Source: Dillenia suffruticosa (taxonomy: Eukaryota > Streptophyta > Magnoliopsida > Dilleniales > Dilleniaceae). Taken from it: 64,000 nt of DNA. A program made the position numbers and the translations under genes. The notes beneath the pieces were generated by a model. It saw only the letters and a program-made list of their open reading frames with translations, had not been told where the DNA came from and did not search any database. Below are positions 1 through 11,681 of this stretch, piece after piece. Each line of letters begins with the position of its first letter. The stretch's first letter is position 1. The stretch lies in assembly GCA_033439265.1 (NCBI GenBank), contig JAVTVX010000024.1, positions 15,298,501-15,362,500 on the forward strand, given 5' to 3'.

Positions 1-300
1 TATCCAGATCATCACCGTAATTGTCGTTTGAATACCCAATGAGTCGCGAATCACCTCCTCCATAACATAATGAGAGGTCCGCAGTTTTCTTGAAATATTT
101 CAGAATCTTTTTCACTACTCTCCAGTGATCCCTTCCAAAATTCAATTGATACCTACTCATCAAATTGACTGCAAAATAAATGTCTGGTCGTGTATGTCTT
201 AGCGCATACACTAAACTACCTATTGTACTTGCATAATCGATTCTACTCAACTCCCTTATTTCTTCCTAAGTTATAAGGCATATTTCAAGACTCAGGTTTT
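1..300 (-). pseudogene. Copia A RT C-terminus / RNase H start
   Basis: Minus-strand translation of about 160-245 gives the conserved copia block after the polymerase palm (ASTIGSLVYALRHTRPDIYF). The first 60 bases resemble the GYSDADWAGD start of RNase H, in degenerate form (GYSNDNYGDD). A TAA interrupts the frame near 266. The domain is cut by the window edge. Recognition is by family motif only. Confidence 0.7.
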
Positions 301-382
301 TGCATTTAGCAATAAGAGTATCTAATAGGTTGAATTCGTTCATCTCAAAATGTTCAAAAATCTTCTTGACGTAGAACTCTTA

Positions 383-1140
383 TTAAAGAGTCAACATTTT
401 TCTTGAGCGATCCCTCTGGATCCTTACTCCGAGAATGAACAATACCTTGCCTATATTCTTCATGTCAGAACTCGATAATAACCATGTTTCAATGGTCATT
501 AAATACTCTCTATTGCTCCCGGTCAATAGAATATCATGCACATATAAGAACATGATCACAAGAGAGTTACTAGAACGTTTCAAACACACATAATGATCAT
601 TTTTTATTATTATAAAAACATAAGATATCACATTCTCATGAAATCTTATATACCATCGTCTGGATAACTATTTTAAGTCATATATCAACATCCGAAGTCG
701 ACAGACCTTATTCTCATGATCTATTAGAACGAACCCTGTGGGTTGCTCCATGTAAATCTACTCATCCAAACTCTCATTACGGAAGGTGGTCTTTACGTGC
801 ATATGCTATAACTTCAGATCTATGTTCGCGACAATAGCTAAAAGTAAACAAATCAAGATAAATTGGACTATAACTCCATCGACCTTTCTCTTAACCTTGA
901 GAACCTTCTTATTCCCAATGGTCTTTCTGCCCTTAGGCAAATCAACTAGATCTTTGAAAACTTATTTGTTCTCAATGGTCTTTCTACCCTCATGCAAATC
1001 ACCTAGGCTCCAGTCCTTATTGACTTTTATCGACTCATTCTCTTTATCTATGGCATTCAATAAATGGTTCTTTGCAAAAACCCACGAGAGCCTCTGAGAC
1101 TGCTTTAAATTTTTCATTGTCCTTAAGAGTCACAATAAGG
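383..1140 (-). pseudogene. Copia A reverse transcriptase (broken)
   Basis: This is the copia RNA-dependent DNA polymerase. The open part (383-631) holds the catalytic box as YVHD instead of YVDD, so one catalytic aspartate is lost. The upstream part, to about 1140, still shows the LPKGRKTIGNK block, the EQPTGFV block and the IYDLK stretch, but is broken by several stops. A local tandem duplication of the LPKGRK block lies at about 901-1007. No function is expected. Confidence 0.8.
898..1010 (-). repeat. Tandem duplication inside copia A RT
   Basis: Two adjacent diverged copies, about 901-949 and 957-1007, both contain AATGGTCTTTCT and encode on the minus strand DLPKGRKTIGNK and DLHEGRKTIENK. 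The period is about 57-60 bp. A single block is normal at this position in copia RT, so this is a local duplication in the dead copy or its parent. Confidence 0.65.
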
Positions 1141-1214
1141 GTCTTACTCTCATTTGGGAAGCGACGTTTAAGTACGCGCCCTTAATATTTTTATGAGGAG
1201 AGAGAATTTCTTTA

Positions 1215-1605
1215 CCTTTAGATGGATCGTTCCCACTAGAATCAAAATCCATAATAGGTTCTTGTGTCTTACCGTTGGGCTCACCTAATCCACTAGGCTC
1301 ATCCATCTAATAGAAGGTAAAGTTTCGATGGATTTTACCTCTCGATGGATCGCTCCTATTGAGACGAAGATTCGTAATTGATTCTTAATTGATTCTTGTA
1401 TCCCACCACGATGCTCACTTGAGTCACTAGACTCATCCAACTCATAGAAAGTAAAATCTCGATCGATTTTACCTCTCGATGGATCGCTCCCATTGGAATA
1501 AAAATCCTTAATCAATTTTTCGATCCTACTGCTAAGCTCAGTTGAGTTACTAAGCTCATCCAACGAATAGAAGATAGGGTTCTAATTGATTTCACCTCTC
1601 TTAGG
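1215..1605 (-). repeat. Tandem repeat in copia A IN-RT linker
   Basis: The block GATGGATCGYTCCYAYT recurs at 1221, 1344 and 1478, with a fourth decayed partial copy near 1590. Spacings are 123 and 134 bp. On the minus strand it encodes repeats of SNGSDPSRGKIDRDF type separated by DELS/DESS acidic stretches. The linker between integrase and RT is normally the least conserved part of a copia polyprotein. Confidence 0.75.
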
Positions 1606-2052
1606 GAAGTCATTCTTAAGAAATGTGGTATACGAGACTCAATCTCAGTGATAGTACCCTATGTATGCTCACATAAGAACACATACCCTTGAAGTGTTCT
1701 CAATATCTTATATAAATACATTGCTTTTCTCGTAGACCTAACTTGCAGTATGGATGCGAGAAATTGTGATCATACGTGGCACACCCCCATGACCTGAAGT
1801 GGTTAAGGTCAGGCTACCTCCTTGTTCAAAACTTATATGGGTTACTGACTGTGGATTTTGATGGGACACCGTTAAGGACGTAGGTTGTAGTCAATAAATC
1901 ATCTCCCCAATAAGAGATAGACAAATTGACTTGCGCTATCATAGTTCTCAATATCTCCAACAAAATCTTATTTCTTCTATTGCTATTTTATTTTGCTAAA
2001 GAGTAGCAGGAATAGTTAGATGTATCGTAATTCTCTTTTCGGAATAGAGTTC

Positions 2053-2304
2053 TCAAAATTGTTCAGACAAATACTCGCGCCATCGATCAGTTCTAAGAGT
2101 CTTTACTCTCAAGTCTAACTGATTCTCAATCTCATTAATAAATTTTCTAAAACATTTCAATGTCTTAAAGTTTTGTGAGATTAGATAGACGTGACCGAAA
2201 CGCGTATTCCTGTCAGAAGGGAATAAAACACACAACTTTATTTCAGGACTCTCATGCTCATAGGGCCAAGATATTATAGTCAACCAATTACAATAGAGTC
2301 CCAA
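2053..2304 (-). pseudogene. Copia A integrase core fragment
   Basis: The minus-strand frame reads FRKFINEIENQ followed by VKTLRTDRWREYLSEQF. This matches the copia integrase core stretch that normally reads lRSDrGGEYls, including the second catalytic aspartate. The GG pair is changed to WR. Flanking integrase sequence, out to about 1700 and 2640, is recognisable only in pieces. Confidence 0.75.
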
Positions 2305-2822
2305 CTCTTATTGCCTTATCAAATGGTTTTTTTGTCATTTTGCCAGTTAGGCAAAAATTCACATATAGGCAACTCAACCCTAGTTAGCAGCTCCAACAAA
2401 CCACTTACTGCTAACCGATTCAACTTTTCTTCTATACCATACAATTACATCATCATCTACGCAGTCGAATATAAAGGCAATAGAAAAATAACAAGAAATA
2501 CCATTAAAAGGAATAACATACAATACATACAGTCCATTAAGAACAAAAACAAAACAAATGAAAGAACTGTCATAACTAATAGAAACATTATTGTTTCCAA
2601 AAGCCAAAACATATCCTCCGCAATACAAACAAAGTACAGAAATTAAGTTTCGTCAAATATTCAGAGCTGTAAGGAATGTCATTTAAATGCAGAGTTTGGC
2701 CACATTGTAACTCCAACTTGCAAGTGTGAATCCCTCTACTAATGACAAATGCTCCGTTCCTCACGTAAATCCTCCTAACCTAAGGATTCACTCGATGGAA
2801 CTCTACGTACGCGCTTTTGTCT

Positions 2823-3256
2823 TGAGTTACGTGGTTGATGACTCTTGAGTCTATTATCCACAAAGAAGAGAAATCAATAAATATCATAATAAATAACACA
2901 AATCTTAAACCACGTAAAGAAGAAAGATATTCTTTCCGCTCGTTACACTTACGAGCAAAATAACCAAGGCTACCTCATGCGTAGCACTTCACATCGGTCT
3001 TATCAAATTCCTTCTTCCAGTACTTTTGTACTTTGCTATCAGGTTTCTCGGATGGTTTTATCTTGTCTGGATCTCGGGTCTTCTTCTCAAGCCTATGCTT
3101 TTGTTTGGTGCCACGGGATCTCTTACTTGACTCCTCCGCATAAGCATGACCCGAGTGTAATCTACTCGCCTCCAAGCGCTGATCATCGAGCTCACTGTGC
3201 TTACTCATATTAGTGAAAGTATGAATACTTTCGTCGAATGTCAGACAGGTTTTCAT
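2823..3256 (-). pseudogene. Copia A gag C-terminus, zinc knuckle and protease
   Basis: The open part (2975-3256) is a basic, lysine-rich Gag tail ending at a TGA within the zinc knuckle. The knuckle continues as GSLGYFARKC, so its second cysteine is replaced by the stop and its histidine by tyrosine. About 40 residues further on comes a copia protease site reading WIIDSRVINHV, where family members have WIIDSGATNHV; the DSG triad is changed to DSR. Confidence 0.75.
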
Positions 3257-4910
3257 GGTCTCCCATAAATTAGGTAAAAGACTAGATCATATCTAGTATC
3301 TGTAATTCATCCGAAATAAACTCACCTACATCTCTCATCTCAGTGATCATACTCGACATTTACATCAAATGTTATTTCATTATATAATTAACTCATTTAT
3401 TATAAATTATAAACTTATAAATTAGTATCCTCATCTTAGAAGCTGAAAGAACACCATAATACTCTTTTAGAGTGAGCCTAACCAACATAACCATAAGATA
3501 TTACTCATAGACCGGGATCAAGTTATCGTGTTTTCCATTGATAAAGATTGCCCTAAGTTGGCTATCCTTTTTTTTTAAATGTATAATAAATCTCTTAATC
3601 CCGTCTATACTGAGGTGTGGTACCCTTCTTGGGGCCCATAATCTCATATCTCAGAATCTCGTACAGATCTTACTCCTTAAGAATAAACTGAATTTTTCAG
3701 TGAAAAAATTCATAATTATCACCATTTAATTTATTCTCCTTATAAAAATCTATTACGATAGTATTTTATGCAGCTAAAGAGATTTTTGTGACTCATTGAT
3801 ACTTATTCTCATATTTTGTTTACCTTTCAAATCAACAGATTCCAAATGATTTGAGTATAGATCATAATTTAAGCGTATAAGTCAACGAACATCATACCCT
3901 ACAAACCAGAATCGTATCTCACCATTCGAAGTTGGATTCGACACATAAAAACCTACAAAAAATCATAAATATGGATCTGGGACCTTAAATTTCGAAATAA
4001 TCAATTTGGCATGACATCACGCACCGCCACGCACCAGCGGCACTCAGCCAGGCCACCTCACGCGCCAGCAGCAACACGCTGCACCGCCAGATGCGCAGAG
4101 CATCTGGCACTGCCTACACGCACATGGCAGCATGCTACTGCACATGCAAGACACGCAGCGCATCTTGCACACTCCATCACGAGCGGAGCAGGTTGTGACT
4201 CGGGTCGAGGACCGGGTCGGTTCACAGGTATGGGTCGTAACCAACCCTGGTCACTTCACACGCCAAAAGAGTACGTGAACTACACGCACCAACAGCCAGG
4301 AGCTTCACGCTCCTTCTGGGTGCATGTACTGCACGCACCCATGGGTGGGGTTGGGTTTTCTCTGCCCGACGGGTCAATAATGGGTTCTCTTGACTCGGAT
4401 GCCAGAAAATGCTTTTCTGGCTTGATTTTTACACGGATTGCGACTGTAATTCAAAGTTCCACATTTCTAATTCATCCTAAACTTGATTTCTTGGAAAAAT
4501 AACTTAAATCGGGCGAATTTGAAATTCGTTTTCACGACCCTCCACGGCCAATTTAGAAAATCTATTTTCCGGCGATCAAAATACACAATTCATATGTCAA
4601 AATGTAGATCGAGGTATGAGAAACACATATATATCAATTTCATAGATCAATTCACCCTCTATAGCGATAGATCTAAAGTTTTTAGTTTCGCGCACCATTA
4701 GTTCCCGAAATTTTGGTTTCAAATTTCATGACCAAAATATACTACAAAAATTTAACAAAAATTATATTCATGATTTTTGGGCCATGGGCATTCTCATGGT
4801 ATTCTCAGATTCACGAAACTTATCTGTAATTCGCATCCTAAATTTGTACCCTATACATTTTTTTATCTAAAAAATTCTGATTTTTTTTTTTAAAAAATAA
4901 ATCCAACTTA
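3257..4910 (-). other. Copia A leader and gag 5' region, no intact ORF
   Basis: This lies between the primer binding site and recognisable gag. About 4011-4400 is strikingly GC-rich against AT-rich flanks and holds repeated words such as GCATCTGGCAC / GCATCTTGCAC and many CACGCACC-like runs. Open frames cross it on both strands, but none looks like a known Gag. I read it as structured or repetitive leader sequence. Confidence 0.5.
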
Positions 4911-4922
4911 GTTCTGATACCA
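4911..4922 (-). other. Primer binding site of copia A (tRNA-iMet)
   Basis: The minus strand reads TGGTATCAGAAC, one mismatch from the usual initiator tRNA-Met complement TGGTATCAGAGC. It sits one base inside the LTR end at 4924, which fixes element polarity and LTR boundary. Confidence 0.85.
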
Positions 4923-4923
4923 A

Positions 4924-5714
4924 TGAAGGATTTATTACACTATATGCGCATACAGAGATGTATAAAATTTAAAAGTCGGAATTTTAGGAGAAATATCTCG
5001 ATGCATAGATTTTTCAAAAATTCAACTGATTTGCGAACTCTCGTACGAATCACTCCGTCAGAATAATAATCACGAAACGAACCATTACCATGGATTCATA
5101 ATGCCTTAATCCAAGTCCGGTGATCCAAATAACGAGAGAAATTTTTCTGTATGAAATTTTTTCAAACCCTTGAGTATTCTCTCATAAGAAAATGTTTCAC
5201 AAGCACGAGCATTCTTAAGTCTCAACCTTGTGGCCTCTTTCTCTTGGCAATGTCCTATCTTCCAAAATCAATCTCACATGGCGAGAAGCACTAGTGCATG
5301 AATCTGTTTGCCTTTGGTGATGTTTCTGTGATGGACAATGATTGCAATAATGAAATGCAAGTGGATATATGGACGTGTGAAGATCAGAGAGTACAAGATT
5401 TTGCAAGCGTTGTGAGAGTATGGCCTTGTTGATCTTTTGGGATGATTCTTTTCTTGAGAGAGGGAGAGATTGCACTTAACCAAAAATTAAGAGTTTTTTT
5501 TTGGGGGGGGGGTGTTAAGGGGGTTATTTTCAGAGAAAACTAATCCTAAGTAAAACTGTCCCAAAGTGGCTATATAAAACTAACATATATAATTTGAGAA
5601 TTTGGGTATTAAAGTACTAGGATTTGAAAGATAGTGTCATAAAAGATATAATATTGATTTGAATTTATGAATAATATTTTGATTGATACGGAAAATTTGA
5701 TAAAAGATCCAACA
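4924..5714 (-). repeat. 5' LTR of copia A (791 bp)
   Basis: On the minus strand the LTR runs from TGTTGGATC (5714) to CTTCA (4924), next to the primer binding site. A TATA-like TTTATATAG at about 5570-5580 lies about 135 nt from the LTR start, as expected for U3. A G-run of nine or ten lies at about 5505-5514. The outer boundary rests on the TG..CA ends alone because the partner LTR is off-window. Confidence 0.7.
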
Positions 5715-6478
5715 TAATTTGAGGTGTACATTTTTTAATTCCGATTTATAAACCCAGCCGATACATACTCAAGTAGACTCATCCTTAATCATCGGTAACT
5801 TGAGCAGAATTATCCTTGATCCATGATATCAAAAAGTCATTTCATTCCAAAACTATAATCTCTGATGCGCCTGGGGTCTAACAACTGCGGCTGGCACGTG
5901 GGACTCTTGTGGTGACACAAGCCTAACTCAACTTTACCAAATGAGCCTCGATCTTACGATATTGTGCGCTCCCGGTCTTTTACTCTTTTACTTGTCGAGT
6001 AAGAATATATGATTCATCTTAAATTTAAATTTTAAAATAAAAAAATAAATATAAAAGAAAATCAATTCTTAAATTTATCTTATTCAAATTAAATTAATTA
6101 AATTTATAGATATTCATAATAAAATTAAATTTTAAAAATAAAAAGATAGGTATGAAAAGAATCAATTTCTAAATTAATGTTATTTAAATCGAATTAATTG
6201 AGTTTATAGATATTCGTAATAAGATTAAAAAAAATGCCTTTTACTTCTGATAGACACAATTATTACACCTTGAGATACCGGTATTTTTCAACATCCAATC
6301 CAAACTATGTTCATAATGCATCAGTTTAAATTGTAGTACTTACACTCATAATACTTGATTTACTCTTTTTGCCTTAGGTAATGAAAGTAGCAACAGAAAA
6401 ATAAAACTAGAAATGGAGATTTTAAAGGGAATATGCTTGGATGATGATTTTTTTTTTTTGCTTTGCATTCTCTGATCT
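5715..6478. other. Intergenic, AT-rich, tandem duplication
   Basis: No gene is seen. An AT-rich block of about 100 bp is present twice in tandem: about 6027-6126 and 6127-6225. Both begin AAATTTTAAA and end TTTATAGATATTC followed by GTAATAAGATT or CATAATAAAATT. This spacer separates copia A from the 3' end of the bHLH gene. Confidence 0.6.
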
Positions 6479-6484
6479 TTTATT
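6479..6484 (-). terminator. Candidate poly(A) signal of bHLH gene
   Basis: AATAAA on the minus strand, about 217 nt past the TGA of the bHLH gene. This is a plausible distance for a plant 3' UTR. Plant poly(A) signals are loose, so this is only a candidate. Confidence 0.4.
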
Positions 6485-6700
6485 TGCTGAATAGACTCTG
6501 GTTTTATAAATAGAGATAAGAGATCCATCTGCTTTAAACTTCTGAAATGAAAGTTACAGAAGAAAATATTTCTAGGTGATGAAACAAGAAAGGCGACAAC
6601 TCAAAGAAAAGCATTGTCATTTTGCGAGGTTATCATCCATGTTACGTGGATATAGTTCATGTCAAGTATAAGCTCTGTTAGACAAAGCGTGAAAATCTTT

Positions 6701-9322
6701 TCATCTATACAAACATCCTCTATATGTTGGCGTCCAATAGTCTGATCCGGTGTTCTCACGGTAAATTTGGGGAGTACATGAAATCGGTACCAAGCACAGC
6801 CCTCTGCTCTTGAGGTCATGCTTCATTTCTCCTTTATCTTTTCTATCCAAAGCACCCCATGGATCCTGAAACATAAAATTAGGTAATACCACCGTATCAA
6901 TATCTCACTATCTATTTATTTGCAACAGAGAAATAGCTTATATTTTTTTCTTAGGCCAAAAGGGCAGAAAAGGGGGATACCTGGGTAACCATCTCCTCTA
7001 GACATTTTGATAGAAAAATAACATTAAACACTAATTGAGAAGTATATACGAAAATCACCTGGCATGCAATTTACTTGGCTTACCTTGCTTGAATTAGTCT
7101 TCATGTATGGATTGCTCAGAAGCTACAAAGTAAAGGAAAAATTATATCACTTTAAGAATCCAATGTCAATAGAAAAAGAAAAAGAAAAAACCCTATGTCA
7201 GAAGGCTGGGTGTAGTATGCTTAGATGTGCTCTACATTATGCTCTACAATTGTGGGAGAGGGGCGTGTGCCAATTTCCACCTCTTTGTTGATTTCATTGT
7301 GGAGCACTACTTTTCTTTTCTTTTTTTAACCTATCACCAATTCGGAATCATATTACGATTAATTCTATTTGTGCGTCTGTATTTCCTATTTAGGGGGACG
7401 GGTCTGCATTCCCTATTTAGGGGAATGGCTCTACCACTGTACTTTTTTTCATTTCTAAATTTCGAATCTTAAGTTTCGAATCCAAAATTTGTTTAGTTGA
7501 TCTATCGGGCTATCCATCGGTTGTGGAGCACTACTTTGACACCAAATATTATTCTGTGTTTGTCTCATTTCACAGTCAAGAATAAATAAAAGACACTACT
7601 TTTGGTGTCATTGTCATCTGCACCCGCATTGTTTTCTCACCTATATCAATTGTATACACATCCCTTTAGTTTCCAGACCACTCAAATAAGTTTTCGCTTT
7701 TTTGCTCTCTCAGCAAAATAACAACTAAAGTTTGTCGACAACATAGTCATGATTAGGATTATGAATGCATTATTGTGTGATTCAATAATCTCGATTAGGA
7801 AAAAGAAAAAACGATTTTTACCTGCACTTGCTCTTGTAAGAACTTGATGTAACTAATAGCCTCTAGTAGTACGGATGCAGTGTCGGTCTGAAAAATTTTT
7901 TCCTCAAAATTATAACAATATGATAAAACGAAGAACACATAAAACCAGGTTGATACGAATTAAACCTTTCCAAAAGGTGAAACTATCTGCTGTAGGGTTG
8001 TGATCTTCTCTGTTATCTTCACTTTTGGAGGCTGCACCTGCATATTTTTGGACACATAAAATAATACTCAATTTTAATCATCGATCTCCCCGAAGTTTTT
8101 ATGCATACCTTGGCCGAGGTTGATGCTGTAGTGGTCTCAAGCTTGGGCTTTTTTAGCATCATTTCTGTGCTGTTGTCTGTTCTTTTCTTCTTTCCTTCAC
8201 TTGCTATTCCTTGTGCCCTTCCATTGTGTCTTGTCTAAATTATCAAAAAGTAACTTCGATTTAGTGTGAGAAAAATATTATACATCTCTATCATAAAAAA
8301 GGTAGAAGCAAAGTCAAATAAATTTGGGCTTACTTGTGAACAAGTTGGGACTCCTTGCTTCTTGCAATCAGAAAATTTTGGAGATTTCAAGCATGGTTTA
8401 GAGGTATGAATATCCACCAAGGGCTTAGTTAAACAACCAGTACATGAGAAATTCGAGAAATTTCTTAAATTGGAGGGTGGTGGATCCATGACTGTTCCTT
8501 GGTAAAATTTGCTATTCTCCCCAAGTATAGAGTTGTTGAGACCTATTTGGTACCCAAAAGCATTACTACTACTTAATGGTCTTCGGAAGAGAGTTGTCGG
8601 TATTTCAACTTCTTGCTGCTCTGGGGCTTCTAGTTTTGGGCTATGACACATTAGAGATGGATTTTTGCTTGCTAGGCCGGACGTAGAAGGTGAAGAGTTG
8701 CTAAGTGATTGCTTCACGTGACAAAAGGCCGGTTGACTGTCCATGCAAGTGTTCAAAGAGATGTAGTTGCATGCTCTTGTGTTGAATTGAGGATTGTTTG
8801 GTGGCGCAATTGACCAGTTGCTGACCAAGTTAGAGAGCTTGTTAAACCTTTCACTCTCAATCAAGCTTTCACTAAATCCGTCGAGATGCTTCTCTATAGT
8901 GCTAAAGGATGTTGAGCTTGTGAATTCCCAGCTGTTGTCTATCTTTTTCAAGTAGTCACAGGCAGGCTCAAACATGCTGCTTGATATGTTTTTCAAGGAT
9001 AATGTATCCAGTAAGCCGTTGGCAGCTCCAACATCGTGACTGCCTTGCAATTCACCGTTGCTTCTGCATGCCCACAGGTTTCAGCCAGTCATAAATATGC
9101 AAACCAAACTTGCTTGTAGCAAAGAAATCAAGATAAAAATTACTACAAACAAGTACATGGATTTTTTTTTTTTTTTTGGGTCTTTTTACATGGATAACTA
9201 TGTAAAAGGTGAGTAAAAGATTGGAACCATAACAATGAAGAGAGGTGGGGAAAGAAAATTAAAAAGAGCTCCACTAAAACCTAATCTTGATCCTCTCTCT
9301 TTCTATACCTACCCATTAGAGG

Positions 9323-9410
<88 letters not shown>

Positions 9411-9819
9411 GATAAAAGATTCTTCTTTCCACTATGTTTGTATGCCAATAAACTCAAGCGAAAATTTATTATCATATAAAATGAATTTTAAAAGAATAAC
9501 ATAAATTGACTTACAACAAGACTTGGCTCCAAAGTTGATTATCAGCTGCTGATTCTCCCAGTAACTCATTGGATGACGAGCAAGGCTCAACAAGCCTACG
9601 AGTAGAGTCCACACTCAAGCCGGATTGATTCGAAGCATTAGTAGTAAAAGATGTGGAGATTGAAACATCATCATCACAAGAAGAGTTGGAATTAGGGTTT
9701 GGTGGATGCCAATGGTGAGTGTTACTCCATGAAGAGAGAGAGTTTGCATGAAGATCCCACCAGTTATTGTGGGTTGAAGAGGAGGTAGCCACAGAACCTT
9801 CCGTACATTCCTCTGCCAT
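6701..9819 (-). CDS. bHLH transcription factor, bHLH112/bHLH123-like
   Basis: Nuclear transcription regulator of the plant atypical bHLH group that includes Arabidopsis bHLH112 and bHLH123. Coding exons (minus): 9819-9515, 9063-8334, 8234-8109, 8037-7966, 7887-7822, 7122-7084, 6865-6701. All introns are GT..AG and the phases join into one 500-residue frame. The start is MAEECTEGS, followed by a conserved [13 protein letters not shown] block. A KKKR basic patch lies near residue 360. The bHLH spans about residues 393-437: helix 1 [12 protein letters not shown], loop GK, helix 2 [18 protein letters not shown]. The basic region lacks the His-Glu-Arg pattern that reads E-boxes, which is normal for this group. 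The C-terminus has the family signature [16 protein letters not shown]. No lesion is seen. The exact orthologue is not determined. Confidence 0.93.
9329..9407. repeat. (CT)n microsatellite in bHLH intron 1
   Basis: An uninterrupted dinucleotide run of about 39 CT units in the first intron (9064-9514). On the transcribed strand it is (GA)n. Long reading frames across it (poly-RE, poly-SL) are artefacts of the repeat. Confidence 0.97.
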
Positions 9820-10040
9820 CTCCCTCTCTCTTTTCTCTCTCTCTTTTTCTCTCTCTCCTTTCTTTTTTTCCTTTTGTGGTGGTGGAAGGAGCAAATTTAA
9901 AGAAGAGGTGTCCGTTGGTGGTGACGTGCGTTTGTAGGTTAATGTCAATAATATGAGAAGAGACAATAAAATATGCAACCTGCATTCTTCCACTAAGTTT
10001 CGTGGGCGATTATTAAATATATTGGTGCGGGGCCAAAGTA
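9820..10040 (-). promoter_or_regulatory. 5' UTR and proximal promoter of bHLH gene
   Basis: Upstream of the ATG the transcribed strand is rich in GA/GAGA and AAAG runs (9820-9885), typical of a purine-rich plant 5' leader. An AATATATTTAATAA stretch at about 10010-10023 could be a TATA element. The transcription start cannot be fixed from sequence. Confidence 0.35.
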
Positions 10041-11217
10041 AAGGGTTGGTTTAGGGTTACAATTTTTGTGAACATCTCTCTCTCTCTCTCCACGCGTGTA
10101 ATGTATCACACTCATGGATATGGATAAGTAATAGAGGTTCCACAGTCCCATCGACTATTGTTGGTTTCCAAGTCTATCCATCGTCTTCGACTCGATTATT
10201 AATTCTAGACCCTATACCTCTCGAACCCATTGTTTCTGTAAGTATCCTTCGTATGGATATATGAAAAACGTGACTCAATAAAGAGTGGAGAACGGGCAGC
10301 CAGCAGGGCCGAATTGCCTTTTTCTTTTAATTATATATAATTTTAAAAATTATAATTCTAAATATTATTTATTTCTTAAAAGATTATAATTTATTCATTT
10401 AAAATCTAATATTAAATCTAAGTGGTATTTTGCTCTCAGAACTAGCTCCTCCGATGAAGCAGATTTTTTATTTTTATTTTTTTCTTCTTATATGGTTTTT
10501 ACGAGTGATACAGAAAATTACTATTCGATGGATTTTAGAGTAAATATTTCCTAGATTTGAATCCAAAGGCTAATTTTCTCCAAATAAAAAACATGTATTA
10601 GGTCTAATAATTGTTAAGCATGTGTGCTTTCATGGTAATTTTCATGACAAATCATCTTGTGTTGTTAGTTTGGTCTTTCTTCCAAAAATTTTTATATGGA
10701 CAGAACACAATAATAATCATTAAAAGTTGTTAGTCTTGAATAGGTAGGCTACAGAAAAAATTCGATCATACGCTGCATTAAATTAACGAATAAAACTAGA
10801 TGAATCGATAAATGTAACAATCCATTTTAATATATTTAAAAAATTTTTCATTTAATTTGGAAAATATTTTCACCCATTCAAATTATTCAATATTATAAGA
10901 ATTAAAAATTTTTTTTAATATAAATTGTCACATAGAATTTGGAATATTTACAACCATTCGGGGTATTCTTCAGAGTTTAGTTTAGGATTTGGAAAAGATG
11001 AAAAGAATAAGGGTGAATCCATTAAGCTCGGGGGATAACGTTTCTTTAACATGTGATTTTTCTACATTCATGACTTAAGGTTGCTATAAAATTAGGAGTA
11101 CGGTATCTTAAAAGTTTAATTTCTTCTTTGAGTAGCATATTATCTTAGAATAACTTAAGGGAGAATTTCTCAAATTTCATGTTTGTAAAGTTTCCATGTA
11201 GTTTTCTTTTTGCTCGC
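10041..11217. other. Intergenic, no gene seen
   Basis: AT-rich sequence between the bHLH promoter and copia B. It holds a short (CT) run at about 10076-10092 and several homopolymer stretches. No open frame, RNA gene or element end was recognised. Confidence 0.55.
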
Positions 11218-11222
11218 ATAAC

Positions 11223-11681
11223 TGTTGAAATAAAAGAGAACTAAGTGTGGTTAGCATAGGCCCCATTTCAAGCCAAGTTTAAGCCCATCCATGAGATATA
11301 TTTGACCCGTTCCTTATGGGTTTTTTAGTCCTCAAAAAGGGCATTGTTAAGCCCCTAAAAGAAGCCCAAAATGGGCCCTAAAAAGAGCAAAACGGCTAGT
11401 TCTTTTGAACTAGCCGTTGCACTGTATAACAGCCATAAAAATGGCTGTTATACAGTGATTTTGGGGACAGAAATCTGTCCCCAATGTCCTCCAACGGCTC
11501 CTTGAGTCTTTGGGGTCTTTTTCCCTCTTTTTCTCAAGTAATAATCTCTATAAATAGGAGCTTGTATGGGATGTTCTATTTATGAAAAAAAACCAATGCT
11601 CTCATTATGCACTCTTTCTTCAAATAAAGTTCTTTAAGTTTTCATTCAATCCTAGTTGCTTGATAGCTTGAAATCTCAACA
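11223..11681 (+). repeat. 5' LTR of copia B (459 bp)
   Basis: Starts TGTTGAAAT and ends CTCAACA, directly abutting the primer site. The TATA box CTATAAATAG is near 11548-11557. Upstream in U3 are three consecutive perfect inverted repeats (see separate entry). The matching 3' LTR is at 26709-27167. Confidence 0.97.
11391..11484 (+). promoter_or_regulatory. Three back-to-back perfect hairpins in LTR U3
   Basis: Hairpin 1: arms 11391-11402 and 11407-11418 (12 bp, loop TTTT). Hairpin 2: arms 11420-11436 and 11441-11457 (17 bp, loop AAAA). Hairpin 3: arms 11461-11471 and 11474-11484 (11 bp, loop AA). All are perfect in this LTR. They lie about 65-160 bp upstream of the TATA box. The 3' LTR carries the same three with a few substitutions in the arms. 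A role as regulatory repeats or cruciforms is inference. Confidence 0.9.

Larger units (their letters stand above)
1..5714 (-). mobile_element. Copia element A, degenerate, truncated by window edge
   Basis: Ty1/copia LTR retrotransposon on the minus strand. Read from right to left it shows a 5' LTR, a primer binding site, a long leader, gag with zinc knuckle, protease, integrase, a repeat-bearing linker, reverse transcriptase and the start of RNase H at the window edge. This integrase-before-RT order defines copia. Every domain carries stops or frameshifts, so the copy is dead. The 3' LTR lies outside the window, so neither LTR divergence nor the target duplication can be checked; the candidate right flank is TAATT at 5715-5719. 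Confidence 0.85.

Noticed and set aside
4011..4502. 163-aa frame on the plus strand
   Set aside because: Lies antisense in the leader of copia A, in GC-rich repetitive sequence; low-complexity His/Ala/Arg composition and no recognisable domain.
9235..9504. Open frames of poly-SL and poly-RE across 9281-9504
   Set aside because: They are produced by the CT/GA microsatellite in a bHLH intron; no family resemblance outside the repeat.
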